The notes below the pieces were generated by a model. It made no database searches, was not told where the DNA came from, and saw only the letters and a program-made list of their open reading frames with translations. Source: Petrachloros mirabilis ULC683 (lineage in GTDB: Bacteria > Cyanobacteriota > Cyanobacteriia > Thermosynechococcales > Thermosynechococcaceae). Taken from it: DNA of 64,000 nucleotides. The position numbers and the translations under genes are program-made. Location of the stretch: contig NZ_WVIC01000020.1 in NCBI RefSeq assembly GCF_009939295.1, forward strand, positions 1 to 64,000, read 5' to 3'. Below, in pieces: positions 24,346 to 33,550 of this stretch (positions are counted from its first letter, which is position 1; each line of letters starts with the position of its first letter).

Positions 24346-25022
24346 GCCCCATGGGGATAGGGATGTAGCAGGTTGCCAGTCTCTTGTCTGAGGGTCTCGA
24401 TGTAGCTGGTGAGGATTTCTACAGCATTTGGTTCTGTAGACAGTGCTCCAGAGCCAAACACAGCCTTGATCGCCTTGTCGCATTTGCGGACGGGCACGAT
24501 CTGATCGCGCACGGATTCAAAGCCGTAGGTTTCGATGTCTCGAAGGATGAGTTGCTCTAGGCACCAAAAACGGTGAGCAAGAATTTTCTGAAAGGTTGGG
24601 AAATCAACGGCGGCTAGGGCACGGAGATAGTTTTTGTCGCCGGTGAAGATAAAAGCCTGAAACTCTTCATCCTTTTGCAGAATTTCAGTGATATGGACGG
24701 TCAAAATCGCCTCCCCCTCATCTATGCTCTCGCATTGGGAGATTTGAATAAAGAGGTCTTGGTCAACCTCCAACTGGCCAATCTGGGGGAGAGTCGTCGC
24801 TAACTCGATCGTTCTCTCGTAGTTTACAAACAGTGCTTCAGGTTTTCTAGCTTTACCCTTTTTTATCTTGTCCCAATCACCCTGAAACTTATATTTTGCC
24901 GTTTCCAGAACCCTGATCTTCTCCGGGGTAGCATTGAATAGGCTTACTGTTTTGTCGAATAGGTCAAAGGTGGCGAGCTTTTTGAGAATATCATTATCGA
25001 TGCAGTAGATGGAGCCAGCCAA
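24342..25022 (-). CDS. PIN-like domain protein, partner of the upstream ImmA/IrrE-like gene
   Basis: 226 residues, TTG start (MAGSIYCIDNDIL). Acidic positions are placed as in PIN nucleases: D near the N-terminus in YCIDNDILKKLA, E in the segment CESIDEGEAILTV, and D in FIFTGDKNYLRALA. This suggests a metal-dependent RNase. It follows the ImmA/IrrE-like gene with a 2-bp gap, so the two form an operon; such pairs are typical of toxin-antitoxin or defence modules. Its stop codon overlaps that of the convergent NRPS gene by two bases. The family is not one I know by name, so the nuclease role is inferred from the motif spacing. Confidence 0.6.
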   Translation of the reverse strand: MAGSIYCIDNDILKKLATFDLFDKTVSLFNATPEKIRVLETAKYKFQGDWDKIKKGKARKPEALFVNYERTIELATTLPQIGQLEVDQDLFIQISQCESIDEGEAILTVHITEILQKDEEFQAFIFTGDKNYLRALAAVDFPTFQKILAHRFWCLEQLILRDIETYGFESVRDQIVPVRKCDKAIKAVFGSGALSTEPNAVEILTSYIETLRQETGNLLHPYPHGA

Positions 25023-25024
25023 AC

Positions 25025-26014
25025 CTATTCTCCCAGGATGCGCTCTAGATAATCTACGTTGTCATCGCTTAGGCTATCCCAGTCCAAATGCTTTTCTAGA
25101 AACTGGTTGATGATGATATTGCCATCTTCAGCACAGTGAAGGCTTTGGACAGCTCTATTAGCAAGTCCATAGTTTTTGGTGTGCCAGGCGTAGTTAAGAG
25201 CAAGAGCGCAGGCATCAACTGTAGGATCTGATTTCAGCTTCTCAAGTAGCTGTTGCTTGAGCTGCTCGTTATTATAAAGCTTTTTATTTTTGAAGCAGTT
25301 ATCGAATTGATTGACTAAAAGGCAAACGGCGAACCTATTGGCTTCCATTTCCTCTAAATCAGTAGAGTCTTGATCAATTTCATCATCGATTAAAATACCG
25401 TCTTGAACATGGCCTAGGGCGAGGTGCGCCAACTCGTGGGCGAGGTGAAAGCCTAACCAGGCGGGATGGGTCCGTTTGTGGCTAAGCACAATGACTGGGC
25501 GATCGCCCTGCCACTGAACCATGCCGGTGATTTTGCGGGTGTTGTCTGGGTAGTCGTTGAAGTAGACCACGGCAATGCCGTGCTGCCAGCAGTAGTCTAA
25601 AATCGCCGCTAGAGTGATCTGGGGATAACGCTGGAGAATCTCTGTGCGAACCTGGGTGACGCTGCTGGGAATGGGAATAAAGGGTTGCTTAAGGCTGCAG
25701 GCGACCAGTTCTGCCACCCGCGAGGCGAGCTGGTGGGAGGTGCTCGGAATATCGGCCTGGTCTTGGACGTGATATTTGAAGTTGGTTTCGGGTAAAGGTT
25801 TAAACCGAATGTCTTGATCGTCTTTGATCAAGCTCTCTAGGTCTAGGTTCAGCCGCTTGGAGATGTGCCCAGCGCCTTCTAGCACGGCGGCGGGTTTGTC
25901 GTTTAGCTCATCGCTCCACCAGCTTGGCAGGCCAGCCCTTCGCACGTAGCTAGCACTCAGCCCCACGGCAGAGAGCTTTTGGTAGAGCTTATCCATAGAT
26001 AGCGTCTGGGTCAT
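25025..26014 (-). CDS. ImmA/IrrE-family (COG2856) metallopeptidase-like protein
   Basis: 329 residues. The zinc-peptidase motif HELAHLALGH lies near 195, with a downstream acidic segment (LEEMEANRFAVCLLV) that supplies the third ligand, as in ImmA and IrrE. The N-terminus (LSASYVRRAGLPSWWSDELND ... ISKRLNLDLESL) resembles the leader found before ImmA domains in Xre-type regulators, though I see no clear helix-turn-helix. A role as the regulator or antitoxin of the PIN-like protein encoded 2 bp downstream is inferred. In known pairs the peptidase cleaves a repressor; no separate repressor gene is visible here. Confidence 0.75.
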   Translation of the reverse strand: MTQTLSMDKLYQKLSAVGLSASYVRRAGLPSWWSDELNDKPAAVLEGAGHISKRLNLDLESLIKDDQDIRFKPLPETNFKYHVQDQADIPSTSHQLASRVAELVACSLKQPFIPIPSSVTQVRTEILQRYPQITLAAILDYCWQHGIAVVYFNDYPDNTRKITGMVQWQGDRPVIVLSHKRTHPAWLGFHLAHELAHLALGHVQDGILIDDEIDQDSTDLEEMEANRFAVCLLVNQFDNCFKNKKLYNNEQLKQQLLEKLKSDPTVDACALALNYAWHTKNYGLANRAVQSLHCAEDGNIIINQFLEKHLDWDSLSDDNVDYLERILGE

Positions 26015-26680
26015 GGGCTTGCCCTCAGGATGAGAGCCTGCACGGGTTCCTACATTAGAGGTGGGGAACAGCGCAACTCCTTAAACAACCGTAAGTTTTA
26101 CTTCACTTTCCACTGTATCAATCAGGTGTTCTGTCTGTCTTGTGTCAGTTATTTCTGATATTCCTGGCTTTGACACATTGCCTTGATGCTGAAACCTCAT
26201 GGCAACAGCTTGAGAAGCGGAGTACGGTTACGCCAAAGATTTACCCTGCCGTCTTTGCAGATTTTGGCGATATAAAAGAGCTTGGCTACCTCTCGTCTGT
26301 TCTTTTAGCCTGGACAGCACCCTATCGAACTCACATATTATTAGTTTTTCAGAGAAATAAAAGTGAGTCAGAGCGCTGATCAAACCCCCAAAACAGTTGG
26401 GCATAATTGGAGTACCCATACGTAGGCGTGTGTCTTCAAGCTGCCATCACCGATGTTCGGGGGACGGCTAAGAGGGTGTTTGAAACGGTGCTTAGATCTT
26501 GCACTCGCCCCCCTAGCCCCCCAATTCTGGGGGGAATAGGGTCAGAGTTTTCGCCTTTCTCCCCCCAAATTTGGGGGGTCGGGGGGGCTAATGCAGAGTT
26601 GATGAGACTTTTTAAGCCGCCTCTAAAATAAGTGACCACTGCCGCACTCAGGGTGCTATGAACCGAATCATGGGTGGTTA
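26015..26680. other. intergenic region between the ImmA-like gene and the hybrid kinase (666 bp)
   Basis: Probably holds the divergent promoters of the two operons. A GTG-started frame of 79 codons (26140-26379, +) shows no family resemblance and I do not call it. Family A repeat copy 2 occupies 26472-26623. Nothing else was recognised. Confidence 0.5.
26472..26623. mobile_element. family A miniature inverted-repeat element, copy 2
   Basis: Left end GAGGGTGTTTGAAA, right end with a degenerate complement ending CCGCCTC, flanked by TAA on both sides. The inside has paired C/G runs (AGCCCCCCAATTCTGGGGGG, and CCCCCCAAATTTGGGGGG). Orientation is opposite to copy 1. It is non-coding and lies 58 bp upstream of the hybrid kinase. 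Confidence 0.7.
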
Positions 26681-29425
26681 ATGCCCCTCTCTCGAAAGCT
26701 AGATGCCTATCTGCAAGGGGTACCGTTACGATTGGTACTAATTGTTCCGTTTGTGGTTCAGATTGTCTCAGCGGTCGGCTTGGTCGGATACCTCTCCTTT
26801 AGAAATGCCCAAAGTTCGGTGAACCAGTTAGCTCAGAAGCTTAGTAGTGAGGTCGGCTATCGGGTTGATCAACACCTGGATACCTATTTAACCCTGCCCC
26901 ACCAACTGGCAGAAACAGCCGTTGACTCCCTAGAAACCGAGGTTTTGGCGCTCCGAGACTTTGAAGGCGCTGGTCGCTTCTTTTGGAAGCAGGTGCAACT
27001 CCACGCTGAGATTGGGTTTTTGGGATACTACCTGGAGAGTGGTGAAGGGGTGGCAGCGCAGCGATGGCCCCCTGGCACCGGAGTCAATATCGTGGAGCAT
27101 TCCCTGGCCGATGGCAAAGACTACAACCATGCCACCGATAACCAGGGCAATCGCACCGAGGTCATTGAGAGCAATAACTACTTTGCCCCTGAGGATCAGT
27201 GGTTCATTGACGCCAAAACCGCAGGCCAGCCCACCTGGAGCAGTATCTATACGGCTGAGGGCTTTCCGGACTACGTTGCTATTTCGATGGCGCATCCCCT
27301 CTATGACGCTAACCAAAACTTCTTAGGAGCCTTGAGTGTCGATTTGTTGTTGAGCGACATCAGCAACTTTCTGCGGATGCTGGATGTAAGCCCCAATGGT
27401 CGGGTGTTTATTGTGGAGCGCAATGGCTTGCTGGTGGGCAAATCTAGTCCCCATGACACCTATCAGGTGGCTGAAGAGGATGCCATTCGCATCAGTGCAT
27501 TGGAGAGTACCGATCCGGTGATTCGCTCAACGGCTCAACTGTTACAGGCTGAGTTTGGCAGCTTCGATGCCATTCAAAGCGCAGCATATCTGGATGTGCA
27601 CAAGCAAAATCAGTCCTTTTTTGTGCAGGTGCTTCCCTGGCAGGATGACTATGGGTTGGATTGGTTGGTGGTGGTGACCATTCCTAAGTCCGATTTTATG
27701 GCTCAGATTGATGCCAATACCCGGATGACGCTGTGGCTGTGTTTGGGGGCGTTTGCGATCGCAGCCCTTCTGGGTCTCTACACCTCTCGCTGGATTGCCA
27801 ACCCCATTTTGCGGCTCAACCAAGCCAGCCAAGCCTTAGCCCAAGGTGACTTTAGCCATACCGTTCAAGTCAAAGGCACCCAGGAACTGAGCGAGTTGTC
27901 CCATGCCTTTAATACCATGGCTGCCCAGCTCGAAAATGCCATGGAAGGGTTAGAAATGCGCGTGAGTGAACGCACCGCCGAACTGGCCGAAGCCAAACAA
28001 GCTGCCGAAGCCGCCAATAAAGCCAAAAGCCAGTTCTTAGCCAACATGAGCCACGAACTGCGCACCCCCTTAAATGTGATCCTGGGCTTTACCCAAATCT
28101 TGAACCGCGACGCCACCTTAAAACAGATTCAGCGGGATCATCTGGAGAAAATCAGCCGCAGCGGCGAGTATTTGCTTTCGCTGATCAACGATGTCCTGGA
28201 GATGGCCAAAATCGAAGCCGGACGCATTGTACTCACCGAAGCCGAACTCGATCTCGATGGCTTGCTGAGCACCATTGAAGATATGCTGCACCTGCGCGCC
28301 ACCAGCAAAGGGCTGCAACTGATCTTCGAGAAGGAGGAGAGCATCCCTCGATTCATCCAAGGGGATGGCAAAAAACTGCGTCAGGTGCTGCTGAACCTTC
28401 TCGTCAACGCCATCAAATTCACAGAATCAGGCACCATTACCCTGCGAGTCACCCGCAGCGAAACCCCGGAAAAGTACAGTCTGTCCCCTGAAACCCAGTC
28501 CCGACTTCAGTTCGAGATCGAAGACACCGGCATTGGCATTGCCCCCTCAGATTTACCCACCCTCTTTGATCCCTTTGTCCAGACTGAAATTGGGATGCAG
28601 TCTCAACAGGGGACTGGACTAGGGCTGACCATCAGCCGTCAATTTGTGCATCTGATGGGGGGAGACATTCAGGTCGATAGCGTTGTCGCTCAAGGCACCT
28701 GCTTCCGCTTTGATATTCCCCTCAAACTGGGCACAAGCCTGCCCAAACTCCAGCCTTCCCCACAGCGAGTGGTGGGTCTTAAACCCGGCCAGCCCCAGTA
28801 TCGGATTTTGATCGTTGACGATCGCACCGAGAACCGGCAACTGCTGGTAGAGCTTTTGCAGCCCATTGGGTTTCAACTCCAGGAGGCCGCCACTGGTCAA
28901 GAAGCCATTGACCAATGGCAGCGCTGGCACCCGCACCTGATCTGGATGGATATTCGGATGCCAGTTCTCAGCGGCAGCGAGGCCGCTCAACACATTAAAC
29001 GCCAGATTAACAGTCATCCAACCATTCTCATTGCCCTCACCGCCAGCGCCCTAGAGGAACAACGCCAAGCCATTCTATCGGCAGGATTTGATGATCTGAT
29101 CCGCAAGCCCTTTCTGGCGGCAGAAGTCTTTGCCAAAATGGCTCAATATCTGGGCGTTGAGTATATCTACGCGCCTGCTTCCATCCCCGCTGCTACAGGG
29201 TCTAGTTCTGCACCCTTCAGCCCTTCTACTCTAAAGATTATGCCTCGGGAGTGGATCGCTCACCTGCTAGACGCTTCCATTCAGCTCGACCAGGAGCGGA
29301 TTCTGCACCTTCTAGACCAGATTCCTCCTCAGCAGGAAGCCCTTAAGCATCACCTGCAAACGCTGGCCAATGACTTTGATTTTGATCTAATTGCCACCTT
29401 GGCTCAACAGGCGACGACGATATGA
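26681..29425 (+). CDS. hybrid sensor histidine kinase (dCache-HAMP-HisKA-HATPase-REC)
   Basis: 914 residues. Transmembrane helix 1 at about 17-37, a large extracytoplasmic Cache-type sensor domain (about 45-340), helix 2 at about 350-370, HAMP (about 372-425) and a coiled coil. The phospho-acceptor His is in NMSHELRTPLN (about 457). The ATPase has N (LLNLLVNAIKF), G1 (IEDTGIGI) and G2 (GTGLGLTIS) boxes. The receiver domain has RILIVDD (about 707) and WMDIRMP (Asp near 756). The C-terminal 70 residues are helical without an obvious Hpt motif. Its TGA overlaps the ATG of the REC-PAS-GGDEF-EAL gene (ATGA), so the pair should signal together. The ligand is unknown. Confidence 0.93.
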   Translation: MPLSRKLDAYLQGVPLRLVLIVPFVVQIVSAVGLVGYLSFRNAQSSVNQLAQKLSSEVGYRVDQHLDTYLTLPHQLAETAVDSLETEVLALRDFEGAGRFFWKQVQLHAEIGFLGYYLESGEGVAAQRWPPGTGVNIVEHSLADGKDYNHATDNQGNRTEVIESNNYFAPEDQWFIDAKTAGQPTWSSIYTAEGFPDYVAISMAHPLYDANQNFLGALSVDLLLSDISNFLRMLDVSPNGRVFIVERNGLLVGKSSPHDTYQVAEEDAIRISALESTDPVIRSTAQLLQAEFGSFDAIQSAAYLDVHKQNQSFFVQVLPWQDDYGLDWLVVVTIPKSDFMAQIDANTRMTLWLCLGAFAIAALLGLYTSRWIANPILRLNQASQALAQGDFSHTVQVKGTQELSELSHAFNTMAAQLENAMEGLEMRVSERTAELAEAKQAAEAANKAKSQFLANMSHELRTPLNVILGFTQILNRDATLKQIQRDHLEKISRSGEYLLSLINDVLEMAKIEAGRIVLTEAELDLDGLLSTIEDMLHLRATSKGLQLIFEKEESIPRFIQGDGKKLRQVLLNLLVNAIKFTESGTITLRVTRSETPEKYSLSPETQSRLQFEIEDTGIGIAPSDLPTLFDPFVQTEIGMQSQQGTGLGLTISRQFVHLMGGDIQVDSVVAQGTCFRFDIPLKLGTSLPKLQPSPQRVVGLKPGQPQYRILIVDDRTENRQLLVELLQPIGFQLQEAATGQEAIDQWQRWHPHLIWMDIRMPVLSGSEAAQHIKRQINSHPTILIALTASALEEQRQAILSAGFDDLIRKPFLAAEVFAKMAQYLGVEYIYAPASIPAATGSSSAPFSPSTLKIMPREWIAHLLDASIQLDQERILHLLDQIPPQQEALKHHLQTLANDFDFDLIATLAQQATTI

Positions 29426-31713
29426 ACAACGTTTCATCCATAATCCCCAAGATCTTAATTGTTGATGACTTCATCGACAATCTCCGGGTGCTTTCTCAAG
29501 CCCTGGATGAGCAAGGCTTTGACGTGCGCTGCGCCAAGGGCGGTGCCATGGCACTCAACAGTCTGCAAACCACCAAGCCAGACTTGATTCTGCTCGACAT
29601 CAAAATGCCAGAGATGAATGGCTACGAAGTCTGTCAGCGAATTCAAGCCGATACCCAAACCCAGAGCATTCCCGTGGTGTTTATGAGTGCCCTAGATGAT
29701 GCCTTGGACAAGGTGAAAGCCTTTGAAGTCGGCGGCGTTGACTATATTACCAAGCCTTTCCAAATTGATGAGGTGTTGGTGAGAATTCGCCATCAATTGT
29801 CTCTACAAACGGCGCACCAAGAAATTCAGCATTTGAATGCCACCCTGGAACACCAAGTCGAGCAGCGTACAGCGTTACTTCAGATGGAAATGGTCGAGCG
29901 CACCCAAGCTGAGCAGCGACTCAAAGAAAGTGAGCAACGCCTCGACAGCATTCTCAACGCCCTAGAAGAAGTGGTGTGGTCAACCACTGCGCCTGCTGCG
30001 GTTTCGGTGATCGGGGAGCCAGACCAAACAAAGGTGCTTTACCTCAACAAGGCAGCAGCCCGCATCTACGGACGCCCGCTGGCAGAACTAAAACGCCAGC
30101 CCCATTATTGGCTGAATTTAGTGCATCCCCAAGATCGCAACCGCGTCGTACAAGAGTATGCCCGCCTTGCGCAAAAAGGTAGTGTGAGAATGCGATACCG
30201 AATTGTGCGGCTCGATAGCGAAATCCGCTGGCTCAAGCACCGCAGCCAGATCAGTTATGCCCCAGATGGTACAGCTATTCGAATCGATAACACAATCTCT
30301 GACATTACGGTGCAACAGCGCATTGAGGCACAACTCCGCCATGATGCCCTTCACGATGGGTTGACGGGGTTGCCCAATCGCACCTTGTTTATGGAGCGGA
30401 TTGACCAGGCAATTAAGCACAACCAGCGACATCCGGAAGATCTGTTTGCGGTGCTGTTTATTGATCTCGATCGGTTCAAACTTGTTAATGATAGTTTAGG
30501 TCACGGGGTTGGAGATCATCTCTTGATTACGATCGGCCAAAGACTTCAAACTTGTCTCCGCAGTGCCGATACCCTCGCTCGGTTGGGGGGAGATGAGTTC
30601 ACCATCTTGCTTGAAGATGTGCAGGAGATGACCGAGGTGATTCAACTGGCTGAGCGCTTGCTGGCGGAATTGGCACACCCCCTGACGTTGCAGGGACAAA
30701 CTCTGGTGGTGGGAGGGAGCATTGGCATTGTCTTTAATACCAGTGGCCATGACACGGCGACAATGCTGCTGCGCGATGCCGATATTGCTATGTACCGCGC
30801 TAAAAACCAAGGCAAAGGTCGATATGCCATTTTTGATCAGGTCATGTACGACCAGACCTTAAAGCGCCTGGAAATTGAGAGCGATCTGCGTCAAGCGGTA
30901 GAGCAATCGGCCTTTTTTCTTTGTTATCAACCCATTTTTAACATTCAATCGGGTCAGCTCTATGGGTTTGAAGCCTTGATTCGCTGGCAACATCCCCAAA
31001 AAGGGCTGGTTTCTCCTGCTGATTTTATTCCCACTGCCGAAGAAACTGGGTTGATTATCCCCATTGGGAAATGGGTGCTGCGAGAAGCCTGTCGGCAACT
31101 GCGTACTTGGCAAGTCCAATTCCCTGAAATCCCAGATCTAAAGCTGAGTGTCAATTTATCGGGCAAGCAAATTCAGGATCCGACGCTGCTCACCACCATT
31201 GATCAGATTTTGGCTGAGTCAGGACTCGATGGCAGTTGTCTGCGCTTAGAAATCACTGAAAGTATGCTCATGGACAGCGGTGAGGACTCGTCTCATCTGT
31301 TGTTACAGTTGCGCGATCGCAGCATTCTCCTCAGCATTGATGACTTTGGTACCGGCTATTCCTGCCTCAGCTACCTGCGTCGTCTGCCGGTCAACACCCT
31401 CAAAGTAGATCGCTCCTTTGTAGATCAGATGACCCAGGATGTAGAGAGCTACGAGATTGTTCGCACCGTGATCACCCTTGCCCACACTTTAGGCATGACT
31501 GTCGTTGCCGAAGGGGTTGAGACTGCGGCTCAAATCGAGGCGCTCCAGGATCTCGACTGTGAATTTGCCCAAGGGTACTTTTTTGCAAAACCTCTCCAAC
31601 AACAAGTCGTTGAAGCCGCCCTAGAACGGTATCAAGCTCAAGGTCAGTGGATTCCTGGTCCTGTTCAATGTGTAAGTCCTGCGGTGACTCATTTGTCCTC
31701 TAACCAACTCTGA
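29422..31713 (+). CDS. response regulator with PAS, GGDEF and EAL domains
   Basis: 763 residues: a receiver domain (ILIVDDFIDNLRVL; phospho-acceptor in LILLDIKMPEMNGYE; TKPF), a coiled coil (about 135-180), PAS (about 180-305), GGDEF (RLGGDEFTILLED near 389) and EAL (FEALIRWQHP near 516, DDFGTGYSCLSYL, VVAEGVET). Both catalytic signatures are complete, so it could make and degrade cyclic di-GMP. It is translationally coupled to the hybrid kinase, its likely phospho-donor. Its 3' end overlaps the convergent glycosyltransferase-like gene by 25 bp. Confidence 0.95.
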   Translation: MNNVSSIIPKILIVDDFIDNLRVLSQALDEQGFDVRCAKGGAMALNSLQTTKPDLILLDIKMPEMNGYEVCQRIQADTQTQSIPVVFMSALDDALDKVKAFEVGGVDYITKPFQIDEVLVRIRHQLSLQTAHQEIQHLNATLEHQVEQRTALLQMEMVERTQAEQRLKESEQRLDSILNALEEVVWSTTAPAAVSVIGEPDQTKVLYLNKAAARIYGRPLAELKRQPHYWLNLVHPQDRNRVVQEYARLAQKGSVRMRYRIVRLDSEIRWLKHRSQISYAPDGTAIRIDNTISDITVQQRIEAQLRHDALHDGLTGLPNRTLFMERIDQAIKHNQRHPEDLFAVLFIDLDRFKLVNDSLGHGVGDHLLITIGQRLQTCLRSADTLARLGGDEFTILLEDVQEMTEVIQLAERLLAELAHPLTLQGQTLVVGGSIGIVFNTSGHDTATMLLRDADIAMYRAKNQGKGRYAIFDQVMYDQTLKRLEIESDLRQAVEQSAFFLCYQPIFNIQSGQLYGFEALIRWQHPQKGLVSPADFIPTAEETGLIIPIGKWVLREACRQLRTWQVQFPEIPDLKLSVNLSGKQIQDPTLLTTIDQILAESGLDGSCLRLEITESMLMDSGEDSSHLLLQLRDRSILLSIDDFGTGYSCLSYLRRLPVNTLKVDRSFVDQMTQDVESYEIVRTVITLAHTLGMTVVAEGVETAAQIEALQDLDCEFAQGYFFAKPLQQQVVEAALERYQAQGQWIPGPVQCVSPAVTHLSSNQL

Positions 31714-32915
31714 AGCACCGAGGCTATTCGGTCTGCGGCCCCAGGGAGACCCATGCGATCGCGTCCCCATTGTTGCCAAAGGTGAGTCGAAGTTTGCCGG
31801 ATTTGGGCGAGTGCTGTTGGCACCTGTTCCGGTTTATCTAAGAGGGTGATGTTTGCTCCCAACAATCGAGCTTGGGCATGGGCAAAGGTTGGGGTAAATT
31901 GAGGGCCTTGTCCCGGCATGGAAATGACAGGCTTGCCCATGCCAACACACTGCTCTGTGGCAGTGCCCGCCATGGCAATGGCCAGGTCAGCTTGGTGCAG
32001 ACAATCGCCAAACCGACTCGTGAGCACCAGACGAGAGTGGTGATGCCTAAACAGCTTTGCCCCCCCAAGAGAAGCTGGAATGGCTTGGGGTTGCCAACCC
32101 TGGCTGATTAAACTGGTTTGCAAAGGGGGCAACTCCAAGGCTGGAGCTAGGGCACTTAGAAATAAAAACCGCTGATTGCAAGGGGTCAGGGGTGCGATCG
32201 CAGCCAAGATCTGCCCCCAGTTTCGGTAGGCTTCTGGCGAGCGAGAACCGGGTAATAACAAAATTGTACAGTCTGGGACAAAATCGAGATCATTCAAGGG
32301 GAGTTGTCCCGTGGGGTCAAGACCATCCAGCATGGGGTTACCTAGGTCAAAGACCGGAATTGGCCAGCGTTTTAGGGCATCGGATGTGACGCGATCGCGA
32401 GGAAACACCCCATGACACCGAGGCTGCTGCATCAGCCAGCGCTCCCAGGGATAATAGACACAGCCTCGTTCCCAGAAACGGGGAGAATATTCTGTCTCTC
32501 CTGCCCTAGGGTTGCGATAATACTGAGACTTAGCCGTGCCCACAAAGGCATAGTTTGTGCCACTCCACCAAGCGTAAAGCAGGGGCACACTATCTCCTAC
32601 GGCTAATACCTTTCCTCCTCGCTGCACCCAAGTCCGTACCTGCTCAAGCTGGTGGCGAGTGAATTGCCACAGCCCCCCTTGCCAGTCTTGCCACACTCGT
32701 CTGGGGTTCATCGCCCAAAATCCTCCAGAGGGCAGGGACGCTCCTGGGGCTAGACAGGGAATATGTTCCTGTTGATAAGCTACTCCCGTGCCCACCAACG
32801 GCAATGCTTGAATCCCTACAGTAGAGCAACGACGACCAAGGGCTTGAACTAGATTCACCGCCACCTCATCTTCACCATGGCCATTGCTGATCACCAGCAG
32901 GCGTGTCGGGTTCAT
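31689..32915 (-). CDS. lipid-A-disaccharide synthase-related glycosyltransferase-like protein
   Basis: 408 residues. The N-terminus ISNGHGEDEVAVNLVQAL, central VGTAKSQYYRN and DLGNPMLDGL, and C-terminal AMAGTATEQCVGMGKPVISMPGQGPQ match the cyanobacterial family usually annotated as LpxB-related (GT-B fold with a C-terminal donor-sugar site). A role in cell-surface or lipid glycosylation is likely, but the reaction is not established, and cyanobacterial lipid A differs from the enteric type. It converges on and overlaps the EAL gene. Confidence 0.8.
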   Translation of the reverse strand: MNPTRLLVISNGHGEDEVAVNLVQALGRRCSTVGIQALPLVGTGVAYQQEHIPCLAPGASLPSGGFWAMNPRRVWQDWQGGLWQFTRHQLEQVRTWVQRGGKVLAVGDSVPLLYAWWSGTNYAFVGTAKSQYYRNPRAGETEYSPRFWERGCVYYPWERWLMQQPRCHGVFPRDRVTSDALKRWPIPVFDLGNPMLDGLDPTGQLPLNDLDFVPDCTILLLPGSRSPEAYRNWGQILAAIAPLTPCNQRFLFLSALAPALELPPLQTSLISQGWQPQAIPASLGGAKLFRHHHSRLVLTSRFGDCLHQADLAIAMAGTATEQCVGMGKPVISMPGQGPQFTPTFAHAQARLLGANITLLDKPEQVPTALAQIRQTSTHLWQQWGRDRMGLPGAADRIASVLQSWLEDK

Positions 32916-32980
32916 GTTGGAGCAAACGCCATCACAGGTTGATTGTTCTGTCAGAGGTGGTTTGAAAAAGGTGGGGCGTT

Positions 32981-33271
32981 CTAGGTTGTTGCCCCTTGGG
33001 TTCTGGCTGCTCTCACCATGGCGATCAGGGTTTGATGGGCGTCCTCAGAATCCTGAAGAACATGATCAAACTGAACCCGCAACGATTGGGCTTGATCGTG
33101 AACCTGAGCCATTAAATCCATGCCTTCTGGGTCAATTTGAACCATCCTTGCCTGGGTTGCTGCGGTTGCTTGTCCATAAACCTGGGCATAGAGTAAGACC
33201 GCATCTCCATGATCTTCGTTCATGTGCTTGCAGATGCGTTGACTGATTGTCGCTGTAATGGGATCTGACAT
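32981..33271 (-). CDS. DUF2470-domain protein
   Basis: A 96-residue protein beginning ISQRICKHMNEDHGDAVLLYAQVYG, the signature of DUF2470. This domain also forms the C-terminal part of haem-utilisation/pyridoxamine-oxidase-like proteins, and small stand-alone versions are common in cyanobacteria. The His and Asp of NEDH are the conserved residues. The function is unknown; haem or flavin-related binding has been proposed for the fused forms. It lies alone between divergent neighbours. Confidence 0.82.
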   Translation of the reverse strand: MSDPITATISQRICKHMNEDHGDAVLLYAQVYGQATAATQARMVQIDPEGMDLMAQVHDQAQSLRVQFDHVLQDSEDAHQTLIAMVRAARTQGATT

Positions 33272-33550
33272 AGAGATTTTTCCTGAACTTCTAGGTGCTA
33301 GAGAGTCAACCTCGAAAAAGGACAGTCTTTATTGCGCCAACTTTATTGCGCCAAAACTAGACGAGCAGGCTTAAGTTTGCTGCGATCGCATCCTTCATAT
33401 CATATCGAATCGAAGGCGCATCACCGGCAGCAACAGCAGATTTATAGCCATCGCTATATTTAGCCCCAGTCAGTAAAGAAAGCTTCAAATTTCAGTCAAA
33501 AGGCAAGCTTGTGGCTAGAATTAGGGTGCGTTTTGCCTGGTTCTCAGGAT

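Noticed and set aside
26140-26379. A GTG-started frame of 79 codons between the ImmA-like gene and the hybrid kinase
   Set aside because: No recognisable motif, no ribosome-binding site and residue composition like random translation; kept only as part of the intergenic description.
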